Shown piece by piece: positions 1 through 10,200 of a stretch of DNA of 27,525 nucleotides. The stretch lies in the NCBI RefSeq assembly GCF_002027545.1, contig NZ_MXAN01000004.1, positions 1-27,525 of the forward strand, in the 5' to 3' direction. This DNA is from Moraxella lacunata. Lineage in GTDB: Bacteria; Pseudomonadota; Gammaproteobacteria; Pseudomonadales; Moraxellaceae. Position 1 is the first letter of the stretch, and each line of letters begins with the position of its first letter. Below the pieces are notes generated by a model. The model did not search any database. It worked only from the letters and a program-made list of their open reading frames with translations, and was not told the origin of the DNA. The translations under genes and the position numbers were made by a program.

Positions 1-21
1 GGTTCAGGTTTGCCCTTTTTA

Positions 22-92
22 TTGTTTGATAATTATTTTTGGGTTGTAGGGGCGAATCACATTCGCCCTTGATAAATCAAGCACTTATATAA
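22..92 (-). repeat. Degraded copy A of the 110-120 bp MITE-like repeat
   Basis: This stretch matches the reverse complement of the copy at 5006-5125. It has the GTTGTAGGGGCGAAT segment, the opposing ATTCGCCC arm, then GATAAATCAA and a CACTTA motif. The terminal TCTCAACTT inverted repeats are not recognisable here, so this is an eroded or partial copy. It lies just downstream of the MipA/OmpV gene, where its GGGCGAAT/ATTCGCCC hairpin could sit in the 3' end of that transcript. Confidence 0.7.
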
Positions 93-101
93 ATTTAACC
101 A

Positions 102-860
102 TTAAAAGGTATAAGTCAAACCCACATTTGCCCCAATGTCCACTTTATCATCAGTTAGGGGGCTGTCTTTTTGGGTTGATGAGAGCCATTCGGCTTTGGT
201 GTTGGCAAAGGCACCGATGTGGTCGGTAAATTGGTATTTGCCAGAGACCGAGACAAAGGGCGAGTAGCTGGATTTGGCGGTGTAGGTGTCTATGCCTGTT
301 TTGGTGCTTTCTTGTTCGGATACGCCAAAGTAGTATTGGTTATAATCATCGCTGTACCAGTTTACGCCAAATTTGGGATACACAGTGAGCTTGTCATCGG
401 CGAATTTAAACAGACTGCGATGAGCCAGTGAGACGGTTTGACCGCCACTTCTGTCCATCATGTCCGTGCCTGCCTTAATCTCAAAACCGCCCACAGGCGT
501 GATACGCATATAACTTAGCACGATATTGGCACTGGATTTACGGCTATTTAAGCCTTTTAGGGCGGTTGTGGTGGCGTCATCTGGCTCAAAGTGGCGAGAT
601 TCATAGCCTGCCCCCACACGAAACCAATTTTCGCTGTCTTTGTGAGCATAAAAACCCAGCTCTGAGCCTTCGGCATAAAAATAGTCGTTATCGTATAGCA
701 CGAGTGGCACTGCCCCCACTTTATCATCGGTGGCATAGGCGTGCGAGCCAAAACTGGCTAAGGCACCAATGGTCAAGCCGTCAAGGGCGGACGTGTCTGA
801 TTGGGCATGAGTGGACAAGCTAAGGCTAAGTAGGGCTAGGCTAAGTAAGGATTTTTTCAT
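102..860 (-). CDS. MipA/OmpV family outer-membrane protein
   Basis: 252 aa precursor. Residues 1-19 form a Sec signal peptide (MKKSLLSLALLSLSLSTHAQ) with a likely cleavage after THA. The mature chain has alternating hydrophobic and polar strands and ends in the C-terminal phenylalanine (GLTYTF) typical of beta-barrels inserted by the BAM complex. The segment YYFGVSEQES followed by YSPFVSVSGKYQFTDHIGAF resembles the conserved C-terminal part of MipA/OmpV proteins, and the length fits that family. MipA was described in E. coli as a scaffold for murein synthesis enzymes; many relatives have no known role, so the function here is unproven. The gene is monocistronic, with a terminator separating it from betT upstream and a promoter at 891-919. 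Confidence 0.82.
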   Translation of the reverse strand: MKKSLLSLALLSLSLSTHAQSDTSALDGLTIGALASFGSHAYATDDKVGAVPLVLYDNDYFYAEGSELGFYAHKDSENWFRVGAGYESRHFEPDDATTTALKGLNSRKSSANIVLSYMRITPVGGFEIKAGTDMMDRSGGQTVSLAHRSLFKFADDKLTVYPKFGVNWYSDDYNQYYFGVSEQESTKTGIDTYTAKSSYSPFVSVSGKYQFTDHIGAFANTKAEWLSSTQKDSPLTDDKVDIGANVGLTYTF

Positions 861-890
861 GATAAATGTTCACGGATAAAAAATAGGATT

Positions 891-919
891 ATTATAATGC
901 AAAAATGGCAGTTTGGGAA
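891..919 (-). promoter_or_regulatory. Predicted sigma70 promoter of the MipA/OmpV gene
   Basis: Read on the minus strand, there is a perfect TATAAT (891-896) preceded by TTCCCA (914-919) with a 17-bp spacer. It lies about 30 bp before the start codon at 860. The -35 is a 4/6 match, so the -10 carries the prediction. Confidence 0.5.
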
Positions 920-943
920 TGACAGTTTAGGGGGATTTTAATA

Positions 944-978
944 AAAAAGCGTGCCTTTTGACACGCTTTTATTTTTTG
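944..978 (-). terminator. Rho-independent terminator after betT
   Basis: AAAAGCGTG (945-953) pairs with CACGCTTTT (962-970) around an 8-nt loop. T runs lie on both sides, so it can work in both directions. Its place just past the betT stop and before the next minus-strand gene marks it as the betT terminator. Confidence 0.85.
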
Positions 979-983
979 ACAAA

Positions 984-3011
984 TCATTCAGGAAACACAG
1001 GGCGATTGCCAGGGGTTTCACGATTTAAGTGCAAAAACGCCCGATGACGCTCGTATTTGTCAAGTACGTCATTGATGACTTGTTCGCTGTTAAAGCCTGA
1101 CAAATCATTGCCTTGCAAGCCTTCAAACAAATACGTCTCCAAGCGATAATAAAACTCTTGCCCGTCATCAACTGTTGGACGCTCTGGCACGGGGTATTTG
1201 ACAGGGACAATGCCATAGACGAAGTTGTACTCATCCTTATAATCCACCGTCAGCATATGTTGTACAAGGCTTGGCTCATCGTCCAAGGCGACCGATTCCA
1301 CACGCACCGACAGCCCCTTTTGGCGTAGAGCGTCTGCCACGTCAGTTAGGGCAGGCAAGCAGACATTGGTCATCATCGCTTTTGTTTCTTGGGTGTCAGG
1401 GTAGGCGGTAATGCGGTGCAGGCGAGTTTGCCAGTCGCTCACGTCCACGCCACCTGCCACAGGCACGGCGTTGATTTTGGTAATCTCTTCTCTAAAATCT
1501 TCAAGGCGTAACGACTTAAACAGCCCCACCATGACAAAAAACATGACAAAGCTAAATGGCAAGCCCATGACAATGGTTGCTTTTTGTAGGGCGGTGATAC
1601 CGTCTGTCATCAGCATGGCAGCAGTTAGCATACCGATTGCCACCGCCCAAAACAGGCGTATCCAAATGGGGGGTGTGTCGGTGTTTTTTTGGCTTTTAAA
1701 GCTAAAATTACTCAGCACAATCGCCCCAGAATCTGCCGATGTTACATAAAACAAAAGTCCCGAGACAAAAGCGATGATTGCCGTTACCGAGAACCACGGA
1801 TAAGTGGATAATAGCTCATAAAAGCCAATCTCAGGGCGTGCGATGATTTTTTCGGCAAAGGCAAGGTTGCCCCCTAGCACTTCATTTAAGGCACTGTTAC
1901 CCATGACCGACAGCCAAGCGAGCGTAAACATAAAGGGAATGAACAAGGTGCCAATGACAAATTCACGAATGGTGCGACCTTTTGAGATTTGAGCCAAAAA
2001 CAGCCCCACAAAAGGCGACCACGCAATCCACCACGCCCAAAAGAACAGCGTCCAGTCTTGAATCCATTGTTTTTGTTCGGGCGTTTGGTTGTAGGCAAAA
2101 GTATCCAAAGTCAAAGTCGGAAAACGGCTAAGATAGTCGCCTACGTTCATGACAATGGCGTTTAGTAAAAATTCGGTATTGCCCAAAAACAGCACAAACA
2201 AAATCAGCCCCAAGGCAAAATAAATGTTAAGCTCCGATAGGATTTTGATGCCTTTGGATGCCCCTGTGGTTGCCGACACAATAGTAATGGCGACCGCTAG
2301 GGCGATAAGTCCGATTTGCCAAAGTAAGTTTTCAGGCAAATCAAAAATAACGTGCAGTCCGTAGTTTAGTTGCACCACCCCAATACCGCAAGTGGTAGCA
2401 ATACCAAAAATCGTCCCCAAAATCGCCGCCACGTCCACAGCATGACCTGCTGGTCCGTCAATCTTTTTGCCGATCATGGGGTACAATGCCGAGCGAATGG
2501 TTAGGGGCAGATTGTAGCGGTAGGCAAAATAGCCAAGGGCAATGCCCACCAACGCATACATACACCAGCCCGTCAGCCCATAGTGAAAAATCGTCCACAT
2601 CAAGGCTTCACGAGCCGCCTGTGTGGTCTGACCGTCCCCAACAGGCGGATTCATGTACTGCATGATAGGCTCTGCCACCGAAAAGAACATGATGTCAATG
2701 CCAATCCCTGCAGCAAACAGCATGGACGACCACGTCAAAAGACTGTATTCAGGTTGGGAGTGCTTGGGGCCTAGCTTGATGTTGCCATAGCGAGAGCAGG
2801 CGATGAACAGTACAAAAATGATATACACCGATGCGGCAAAAAAGTAGTACCAACCAAAAGTGGTACTTACCCATGCCAACACACCATCCAAAATGGCGGA
2901 TGCACTGTCATTAAACAGCATGGTATATAAGCTAAAAAAGACAATAATCACCGCCGAACAGGCAAATACCGTTCGGTTTAGGCGACCGTCTTTGGATTTG
3001 GTATCTTCCAT
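984..3011 (-). CDS. betT: BetT, high-affinity choline transporter (BCCT family)
   Basis: 675 aa from ATG at 3011, which follows a GGAAGG ribosome-binding site at 6-nt spacing. An in-frame TTG five codons upstream overlaps that site and was rejected. About 12 hydrophobic segments fill residues 15-500. They include AGIGIDIMFFSVAEP and the tryptophan-rich FFWAWWIAWSPFVGLF, hallmarks of betaine/choline/carnitine transporters. A hydrophilic C-terminal domain of about 170 residues follows, as in the long BetT proteins (E. coli BetT 677 aa), where it is linked to osmotic control. The protein sits in the inner membrane and imports choline. It is divergent from betB and betA, which oxidise the imported choline. 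Proton coupling is family knowledge, not read from the sequence. Confidence 0.95.
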   Translation of the reverse strand: MEDTKSKDGRLNRTVFACSAVIIVFFSLYTMLFNDSASAILDGVLAWVSTTFGWYYFFAASVYIIFVLFIACSRYGNIKLGPKHSQPEYSLLTWSSMLFAAGIGIDIMFFSVAEPIMQYMNPPVGDGQTTQAAREALMWTIFHYGLTGWCMYALVGIALGYFAYRYNLPLTIRSALYPMIGKKIDGPAGHAVDVAAILGTIFGIATTCGIGVVQLNYGLHVIFDLPENLLWQIGLIALAVAITIVSATTGASKGIKILSELNIYFALGLILFVLFLGNTEFLLNAIVMNVGDYLSRFPTLTLDTFAYNQTPEQKQWIQDWTLFFWAWWIAWSPFVGLFLAQISKGRTIREFVIGTLFIPFMFTLAWLSVMGNSALNEVLGGNLAFAEKIIARPEIGFYELLSTYPWFSVTAIIAFVSGLLFYVTSADSGAIVLSNFSFKSQKNTDTPPIWIRLFWAVAIGMLTAAMLMTDGITALQKATIVMGLPFSFVMFFVMVGLFKSLRLEDFREEITKINAVPVAGGVDVSDWQTRLHRITAYPDTQETKAMMTNVCLPALTDVADALRQKGLSVRVESVALDDEPSLVQHMLTVDYKDEYNFVYGIVPVKYPVPERPTVDDGQEFYYRLETYLFEGLQGNDLSGFNSEQVINDVLDKYERHRAFLHLNRETPGNRPVFPE

Positions 3012-3098
3012 AGCGTTACCTTCCAAGTTTGTTAATGATATAAAATTGATAGGGCGTGCCTACCTTTGGTATTTTCAATGAAAAATGAGAAAGATTGC

Positions 3099-3142
3099 AC
3101 GTTTTTCAAGGAAAAAACGTAGGCTGATAGTTATTCTATCAG
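3099..3142. promoter_or_regulatory. Two adjacent dyads upstream of betT (possible operators)
   Basis: The first dyad is ACGTTTTT (3099-3106) and AAAAACGT (3113-3120) around 6 nt. The second is CTGATAG (3124-3130) and CTATCAG (3136-3142) around 5 nt. Both arms match perfectly. They are 88 to 131 bp upstream of the betT ATG and could be repressor sites or leader hairpins. No regulator gene is in view to assign them to. Confidence 0.4.
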
Positions 3143-3363
3143 GCAGGTTTTTGGTGCAGAAAAACAAGGTTTAGCCATTTTTTCATGCAAAAATTGATTG
3201 AAGTGTAAATTTCATCTTATTTTATGAAAATGTTATCAAGGTTTAACACGCTCTAAATATTTTCAAAAAACCTAATAAATTTACAAAAAGTTTACAAAAA
3301 TCAATTTGCAATACACAATCATTTAACACAAATTAAACAAGAAATTCATTAAAAATCAATTAT

Positions 3364-3392
3364 TTGCGTTATAGATGATTTTTTGTTATCAT
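3364..3392 (+). promoter_or_regulatory. Predicted sigma70 promoter for betB
   Basis: TTGCGT (3364-3369) and TATCAT (3387-3392) are separated by exactly 17 bp. They lie about 84 bp before the betB start codon. The -10 is a 5/6 match to consensus and the -35 is 4/6. Confidence 0.55.
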
Positions 3393-3475
3393 AACCTATC
3401 TTTTTGGTTTCATCAACCTTTGAATAAAATTTATAAGTTTTGATGATATATTTTTAAAAATACAGGAGTCTTGTT

Positions 3476-4993
3476 ATGCCATTGTCATCACTACCAAACG
3501 TAGAACAAACATCGCTATATATCGGTGGAAAATATGTATCCGCCAGCAGTGGGGAGTTTTTTGAGACGGTCAACCCTGCCACGGCAGACACGCTTGCCAA
3601 GCTACAAAGTGCTTCAAAAGCGGACGTGGATAAAGCGGTGCAAAGTGCCAAAGCAGGACAAAAAATCTGGGCAAGCATGACGGCGGTGGAGCGTTCTCGG
3701 ATACTGCTAAAAGCGGTGGTGATTTTGCGTGAACAAAATGATGAGCTGGCACGCTTGGAGACGGCGGACACAGGCAAAGCAATCAGCGAGACCGCTTACG
3801 TGGATATTGTTACAGGGGCGGATGTGTTGGAGTATTATGCAGGGCTTGCCACAGCCATTGAAGGGGTGCAAGTGCCACTTCGCACTGGCAAAGAAGGGAG
3901 CTTTTTTTATACCCAAAGAGAACCGCTTGGCGTGGTGGCAGGGATTGGGGCGTGGAATTATCCCATTCAAATCGCCCTATGGAAATCCGCCCCTGCCTTG
4001 GTGTCTGGTAATGCCATGATTTTTAAGCCGAGTGAAGTTACGCCTTTGACCGCCCTAAAACTTGCCGAGATTTATAGCCAAGCTGGCGTGCCTGACGGGG
4101 TGTTTAATGTCGTGCAAGGCGGTGGCGATGTGGGGGCGTATCTGACCGAACACCCTGATATTGCCAAAATCTCATTTACAGGCTCGGTGGCAACAGGCAA
4201 AAAAGTGATGAGTCTTGCAGGAGCATCATCACTAAAAGACGTAACCATGGAGCTTGGCGGTAAGTCGCCCTTGATTATTTGTGATGATGCCGACATTGAG
4301 CTGGCGGCTGATGTGGCGATGATGGCAAACTTTTATAGCACAGGACAAGTGTGCACCAATGGCACACGAGTTTTTGTGCCAAGTGCCAAAAAACACGCCT
4401 TTGAACAAGCCATTTTGGCACGCCTGCCCAAGGTTCGCTTGGGCGACCCAACTGATGAGACAACCAACATGGGTCCTTTGGTGAGCTTTGCCCACATGGA
4501 GCGAGTGCTTGATTATATGGAGCAGGGCAAAAAAGCAGGGGCAACGGTGCTGTTTGGCGGACGGCGTGCGGTGGCGAATGATTTTGCCGAGCGTGGCGAG
4601 TCGCTGTCCAAGGGGGCGTTTGTGCTACCGACTGTCTTTACCGATTGCACCGATGAGATGAGTATTGTTACCGATGAGATTTTTGGGCCTGTCATGAGTA
4701 TTTTGACTTATGATGATGAAGATGAAGCGATAGAGCGTGCCAATGACACGATTTTTGGCTTGGCAGGGGGCGTGGTTACGTCTGATTTAAATAAAGCTCA
4801 TCGCATTACCCACGCCTTACAAGCGGGCATTTGCTGGGTCAATACATGGGGCGAGTCGGATGCCAAAATGCCTGTGGGTGGCTATAAGCAATCAGGCGTT
4901 GGGCGTGAAAATGGCATCATGACGCTGGAACATTATACCCAAGTTAAATCCATTCAGATAGAAATGGGTAAATTTGAGTCTATTTTTAAATAA
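3476..4993 (+). CDS. betB: BetB, betaine aldehyde dehydrogenase
   Basis: 505 aa NAD(P)-dependent aldehyde dehydrogenase that oxidises betaine aldehyde to glycine betaine in the cytoplasm. The ALDH fold is clear: [15 protein letters not shown] and the FKPSE cofactor segment, then [11 protein letters not shown]. The general base is Glu259 in MELGGKS and the catalytic nucleophile is Cys293 in GQVCTNGTR. The length is slightly above E. coli BetB (490 aa). The start is fixed by AGGAG at 3464-3468, 7 nt before ATG. It is the first gene of the rightward bet unit. A 278-bp gap with two repeat elements separates it from betA, so coupling between the two is loose. The bet context supports betaine aldehyde as substrate over other aldehydes. 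Confidence 0.96.
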   Translation: MPLSSLPNVEQTSLYIGGKYVSASSGEFFETVNPATADTLAKLQSASKADVDKAVQSAKAGQKIWASMTAVERSRILLKAVVILREQNDELARLETADTGKAISETAYVDIVTGADVLEYYAGLATAIEGVQVPLRTGKEGSFFYTQREPLGVVAGIGAWNYPIQIALWKSAPALVSGNAMIFKPSEVTPLTALKLAEIYSQAGVPDGVFNVVQGGGDVGAYLTEHPDIAKISFTGSVATGKKVMSLAGASSLKDVTMELGGKSPLIICDDADIELAADVAMMANFYSTGQVCTNGTRVFVPSAKKHAFEQAILARLPKVRLGDPTDETTNMGPLVSFAHMERVLDYMEQGKKAGATVLFGGRRAVANDFAERGESLSKGAFVLPTVFTDCTDEMSIVTDEIFGPVMSILTYDDEDEAIERANDTIFGLAGGVVTSDLNKAHRITHALQAGICWVNTWGESDAKMPVGGYKQSGVGRENGIMTLEHYTQVKSIQIEMGKFESIFK

Positions 4994-5005
4994 CACCATA
5001 TCATA

Positions 5006-5125
5006 CCCCATTCTCAGCTTTGTGTAAGTGATTGATTTATCAAGGGCGAATTGCAATTCGCCCTTACAATCCAAAAAATAATCATTGGAAAACCAATAGG
5101 CTAGCATTTTAAGTTGAGATTGGGG
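5006..5125 (+). repeat. Copy B of the MITE-like repeat (120 bp, full)
   Basis: The left end CCCCATTCTCAGCTT (5006-5020) and the right end AAGTTGAGATTGGGG (5111-5125) form 15-bp terminal inverted repeats with 13 matches. The centre is a perfect palindrome, GGGCGAATTGCAATTCGCCC (5044-5063). No open reading frame fits inside. It is the most complete copy and serves as the reference for the other three. No obvious target-site duplication flanks it. Confidence 0.85.
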
Positions 5126-5138
5126 CAAATTATCAAAA

Positions 5139-5262
5139 TTTATTAACTTATTAAATCTCTTTCCAAACTAAAAATAAACCCTTATAAGTATTGGGGTTGA
5201 AGTTTTTAAAAATCCATAAAAATCAGGGTTTGGAAAGAAGTCTATTTTTATTAACTTATTAA
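5139..5262. repeat. Second dispersed repeat upstream of betA, bounded by 16-bp direct repeats
   Basis: The 16-mer TTTATTAACTTATTAA occurs at 5139-5154 and again at 5247-5262. Between the copies, CTTTCCAAAC (5159-5168) and GTTTGGAAAG (5228-5237) form an inverted repeat. The left portion (5149-5174) is repeated exactly, 26 of 26 bases, at the right edge of the window (27500-27525). The right-hand direct repeat ends at the AAGGA ribosome-binding site of betA, so the element supplies the betA leader. Confidence 0.6.
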
Positions 5263-5271
5263 GGAAAACTC

Positions 5272-6984
5272 ATGACAGAATATGACTATATCATCATCGG
5301 TGCAGGTTCGGCAGGCAATGTGCTTGCCACACGTCTGACAGAAGACAGTGATGTGAGCGTGCTACTTCTAGAAGCAGGTGGCCCTGATTATCGCTTGGAT
5401 TTTCGCACGCAAATGCCCGCAGCACTGGCGTACCCCTTGCAAGGCAAACGCTACAACTGGGCGTATCTGACCGACCCTGAGCCTTATATGAACAACCGCC
5501 GTATGGAGTGCGGACGTGGTAAGGGGCTTGGCGGTTCATCGCTTATCAATGGGATGTGCTACATTCGTGGTAATGCCATGGATTTGGACAATTGGGCAAA
5601 AATGGACGGGCTAGAAGACTGGACGTATGCCGACTGCTTGCCTTATTATAGAAAATCAGAAACCCGTGATGTGGGCGAAAACGACTATCACGGTGGCACA
5701 GGCCCTGTGAGCGTAACGACTTCACAGCGTGGCTCAACCATAGGCAGTAGCGTGCTGTTTAATGCCATGGTAGAAGCAGGCGTGCAAGCAGGTTATCCAC
5801 GCACCGATGATTTGAACGGCTATCAGCAAGAAGGCTTTGGACCTATGGACAGAACGGTTACACCAAAAGGACGCCGTTCTAGCACGGCTCGGGGCTATCT
5901 AGACATGGCAAAATCACGTCCCAATCTTACCATAAAAACCCATGCCGTGACCGACAAAATCCTATTTTCAGGCAAGCGTGCCATTGGCGTGCAGTATCTA
6001 CAAGGCAATGACACAAACCCCACAACCGTCCACGCCAAGCGAGAAGTGATACTTTCGGCGGGGGCGATTGCATCTCCGCAGATTTTACAGCGTTCGGGCG
6101 TTGGGGCAAAAAGTTTGCTTGATGAATTTAAAATCCCTGTCGTGCATGACCTGCCAGGGGTGGGTGAGAACTTGCAAGACCATTTGGAGATGTATCTGCA
6201 ATACGAATGCAAGAAACCCGTATCGCTGTATCCTGCCCTAAAATGGTACAATCAACCTGCCATTGGGGCCCAGTGGCTGTTCTTGGGAACGGGCATTGGG
6301 GCGAGCAACCAGTTTGAAGCAGGGGGTTTTATCCGTACCCGTCCTGAATTTGAATGGCCAAATATCCAGTATCACTTTTTGCCAGTTGCCATTAACTACA
6401 ACGGCTCAAATGCCGTAGAAGAGCATGGTTTTCAAGCACACGTTGGCTCCATGCGTTCGCCGTCTCGTGGACGTATCCGCCTAAAATCGCTAAATCCCCA
6501 CGACCACCCAAGCATTTTGTTCAACTATATGTCGCACGAGCAAGACTGGCAGGAGTTTAGAGACGGTATTCGTATCACTCGTGAAATTATGCACCAGCCT
6601 GCTTTGGATGAGTACCGTGGGCGTGAGATTAGCCCAAGTCGTAATGCCCAGACCGATGCCGAGCTTGATGAATTTGTGCGTAATCATGCCGAGACCGCTT
6701 ATCATCCGTCTTGTAGCTGTAAAATGGGTATGGACGATATGGCGGTTGTGGACGGGCAAGGGCGTGTGCATGGCTTAGAAGGTTTGCGTGTCGTTGATGC
6801 GTCTATCATGCCCCTTATCATCTCAGGCAACCTAAACGCCACCACCATTATGATGGCAGAAAAAATTGCTGATGTCATGCGTGGGCAAAAATTGCCAAAA
6901 TCAACGGCAGGTTATTATAAAGCCGACCCTAACGTGCTAAGACAAGAGCCTGTGCGAGCGTTTGACCCGAGTATGATGCTTTAA
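5272..6984 (+). CDS. betA: BetA, choline dehydrogenase (GMC oxidoreductase)
   Basis: 570 aa FAD enzyme that oxidises choline to betaine aldehyde and can pass electrons to the respiratory chain at the membrane (family knowledge). The N-terminal Rossmann motif is [14 protein letters not shown], followed by LLLEAGG, which binds the FAD ribose. The two GMC signatures are [15 protein letters not shown] (about residues 82-96) and [15 protein letters not shown] (about 264-278). The likely active-site pair is His478 in [10 protein letters not shown] and Asn522 in [12 protein letters not shown]. The length is close to E. coli BetA (556 aa). The start follows AAGGA at 5261-5265 with a 6-nt spacing. The gene is intact and followed directly by a terminator. 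Confidence 0.96.
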   Translation: MTEYDYIIIGAGSAGNVLATRLTEDSDVSVLLLEAGGPDYRLDFRTQMPAALAYPLQGKRYNWAYLTDPEPYMNNRRMECGRGKGLGGSSLINGMCYIRGNAMDLDNWAKMDGLEDWTYADCLPYYRKSETRDVGENDYHGGTGPVSVTTSQRGSTIGSSVLFNAMVEAGVQAGYPRTDDLNGYQQEGFGPMDRTVTPKGRRSSTARGYLDMAKSRPNLTIKTHAVTDKILFSGKRAIGVQYLQGNDTNPTTVHAKREVILSAGAIASPQILQRSGVGAKSLLDEFKIPVVHDLPGVGENLQDHLEMYLQYECKKPVSLYPALKWYNQPAIGAQWLFLGTGIGASNQFEAGGFIRTRPEFEWPNIQYHFLPVAINYNGSNAVEEHGFQAHVGSMRSPSRGRIRLKSLNPHDHPSILFNYMSHEQDWQEFRDGIRITREIMHQPALDEYRGREISPSRNAQTDAELDEFVRNHAETAYHPSCSCKMGMDDMAVVDGQGRVHGLEGLRVVDASIMPLIISGNLNATTIMMAEKIADVMRGQKLPKSTAGYYKADPNVLRQEPVRAFDPSMML

Positions 6985-6992
6985 GGGTTTGT

Positions 6993-7023
6993 AAAGGGCG
7001 GATTTATCCGTCCTTTTTATTTT
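6993..7023 (+). terminator. Rho-independent terminator after betA
   Basis: AAAGGGCGGAT (6993-7003) pairs with ATCCGTCCTTT (7006-7016) with one G-U pair and a 2-nt tip, so the real loop is slightly larger. It is followed by TTATTTTTG. It begins 9 nt after the betA stop. Confidence 0.85.
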
Positions 7024-7257
7024 TGTATTTTTCATTGCAAAATCTAAACTACAAAGACGGATGTCAGTACATCTCAAATCCAACACCAAAACACTTATCA
7101 GAAATATATCTAAAAAATTTTATATTTATCATAAAAACTAATAATAATACAAAGATTTTCCATTTGCTATTTTGTCCGCTTTGGTTTAGTTTATAGGCGT
7201 TTATTTTTAAATCATCCATCATAGATAAACTTAATAAACCCAATAATAGGAAAAAAC

Positions 7258-10200
7258 ATGACAAGCAACCATCTGACCATCAGCCCTGAACGTGTCAGCA
7301 ACATCGCCCGTCACGCCACAAGCCATCATCATGACAACCACGCCAACCATCAAGAGATATTGGCGAAGTTTATTCCCATCTATTATCAGCACTTGCCCAC
7401 AGAGATGGCGGACAGGTTCTCCGATGAGACGTTGTCGGGCATGGCATTGCACCATTTTAGCTTACTAAAAACACATAACGGCACAAGCCCCAATATCAGC
7501 GTCATCAACCCTTTGGGCGAGTCACACCTGTTTAATAGCGAGCGTACCGTCATTGCTTTGGTCGCCATTGATCGTCCCTTTTTGACCGACACGCTACTCA
7601 TGAGCTTGGAGCGTCGGGGTATTGGTGTTCATCGCATTTATAATAACATCATCAAGGTAGAACGCACAGACGGACACATCAGCGACATTCAAGCCGTCGA
7701 TGAGAGCAGTGGTCGGGCGGACAGCTGTTTTGCGTTGGTGCATATTGAGATTGACCGCCAAAGCGATGACAAGTTGGCGGACATCAAAGAGATGTTATTA
7801 AAGAAAATCCACACCATTGATGTCATCGTTGGCGACTTTGGGGCGATGGCGGACAAGCTGGACGAGATTAAAGAAGAGCTAAAAAGCCTACCCATTCCCA
7901 CAGAGCATTACACCAAAGAAGCGGTGACGGGCTTTTTGGAATGGGTGGGGCGTGATAACTTTATCTTTATGGGGTATCGTGAATATCGTTTTGAAAATGA
8001 CAATGGCACACCTGAGCTGTACTCGGTGGGCGGTAGCGGACTGGGCGTGCTACAAGGCAAAGAGACCGATGAGTTATCCAAGAGCTTTCATGGTCTGCCC
8101 ACGCACCTAAAACACCTGATAGCCGAGCCACGCGTGCTACTGTTGTCTAAATCGGCACGTCTGTCGCCCATCCATCGCCCTGCTTATCTGGACTTTTTGG
8201 GCATTCAAAAATACAACGACCAAGGCGAGCTGATTGGCGAATATCGTTTTGTCGGACTGCTGACATCACGGGCATATCAGACCAGCGTGGCAAATATTCC
8301 GCTACTTAACGAAAAAGCGGGCAAAATCCTTGCCATGTCACGCCTGCCCAAAAACAGCCATGCTTATCTCAAACTTGCTCACATCGTCAATACCTTGCCC
8401 CGTGATGACCTATTCCAAGCCAGTACCGATGAGCTCTACCCGATGGTGGCGAGCATTGCCAGCTTGCATGACAAAAACCGCCTGCGCCTGCTCGTGCGTA
8501 CCGACCATTATCAGCGTTTCGTGTCGTGTCTGATCTATGTGCCGTTGTCTAAGTTTAACAGCGACTTACGCCAAAAAATCCAAGACATCCTAACCCAAGC
8601 CTTTGGTGGTGTGTCATCGAGCTTTACGACCGAATTTAACGAGCTTCATCATGCCCGTGTGCATATCCATGTACGCACCGAGACGGGCAAAGTCAAGGAT
8701 TATGACCTAGCCAAGTTGGAGCGTGAACTGTCGGCACTCATGCACGACTGGACGGATGAATATGCCAAAGCCCTAACCGCTCAAACAGGCGAGAGCCGTG
8801 CCAGAGAGATATTGGCGACATTGGGGGCGAGCATTCCTTTGACGTATCGTGAGCGGTTTGATGTGCATACGGCGGTGGCGGATACTACCAAATTGCTGTC
8901 GCTTGATGATGATAAACCCAAAATTTGGCATTTGTATCAGTCGGCAGGCGAGCGTGCGGACAGCCTAACCCTAAAACTCTATGGCAGGGGCGAGATTTTG
9001 ACGTTATCGCACGTCTTGCCGATATTGGAGCATTTTGGGGTGGCGGTCATCTCAGCGTCCACTTATGACTTTGGTGGACAAGACACCCCTGATGTCAGCG
9101 ATGATTTGTGGCTACAAGAGTATAAACTCACCCTAAAAACAGGATTGACGGTGGATTTGACCGCAGTCAAAACGCAGGTAGAGCATGCCTTGGATGAGAT
9201 TTGGCAAGGGCGTGTTGAGTCCGACCGCCTAAATCAGCTGATTTTAACCACGGACATTGACACCTATGATGTGGTGGCACTGCGTGCCTTGTCTCGCTAT
9301 ATCGTCCAAGCCCGAGCCCCATTTTCAACCGACTACATTCACAGCACGTTGGTGGGCAATCCTGCCATTGCCAGTTTGCTTGTCAAGCTGTTCCATGCCA
9401 AGATGTCGCCTGCTGAGCAGACGGGCACCGCACCGATTTTGGCACAGATTGACAGCGAACTTAGCTCGGTAACCAGTCTTGATGAAGACCGCATTGTGCG
9501 TTGGTTCTTGGATTTGTTAAACGCCATGCTACGCACCAATTTTTATCAAGTGGACAAAGACGGGGCAAGAAAAGACCGCTTGTCTTTTAAATTCAAAGCA
9601 AGTGATATTCCCAATTTACCAAAGCCCAAGCCCATGTTTGAGATTTATGTGTACTCGCCAAGAGTTGAAGGGGTGCATTTGCGTGGTGGTAAGGTGGCTC
9701 GTGGCGGACTTAGATGGTCTGACCGTATGGAAGATTACCGCACCGAAGTGTTGGGTCTTGTCAAAGCCCAAATGGTCAAAAACTCGGTCATCGTGCCTGT
9801 GGGTTCAAAAGGCGGTTTTGTCTGCAAAGATAAATCCAAGCAAGCAAGCCGTGAGACATGGCAAGCCGAAGGCGTGGCGTGTTATCAGACCTATATCCGT
9901 GGTTTATTAGACTTGACGGACAATTTGGTTGATGGCAACGTTGTTCCGCCTGCTAATACCGTCCGCCATGACGAAGATGACCCGTATTTGGTGGTGGCAG
10001 CCGACAAAGGCACAGCGACTTTCTCAGACATTGCCAACGCCCTGTCTGCCGAATACAACTTTTGGCTACAAGATGCCTTTGCTTCAGGTGGCTCGGCAGG
10101 CTATGACCACAAAGGCATGGGCATTACCGCTCGTGGGGCGTGGGAGAGTGTCAAACGTCATTTTCGCTTGATGGGCAAAGACATTCAAGCCCGTGATGAA

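Larger units (their letters stand above)
3012..3475. promoter_or_regulatory. Divergent betT / betBA control region
   Basis: This 464-bp non-coding stretch separates the two divergent bet transcription units. It is extremely AT-rich, especially at 3180-3460. It holds two adjacent dyads near betT (3099-3120 and 3124-3142), an 11-bp near-tandem repeat (3280-3300) and a good sigma70 promoter for betB (3364-3392). No gene of convincing quality is visible in it. The TetR-family regulator betI, usual in gammaproteobacterial bet loci, is absent here and elsewhere in the window. Confidence 0.6.

Noticed and set aside
984..3026. Longer betT start at TTG 3026
   Set aside because: The TTG overlaps the GGAAGG ribosome-binding site that properly serves the ATG at 3011.
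4892..5128. 78-codon minus-strand frame at the betB end
   Set aside because: It runs through the MITE-like repeat and the end of betB; not a plausible gene.
7064..7264. 66-codon hydrophobic minus-strand frame before gdhB
   Set aside because: It starts at TTG with no ribosome-binding site, overlaps the gdhB start and lies in very AT-rich DNA that yields hydrophobic frames by chance.
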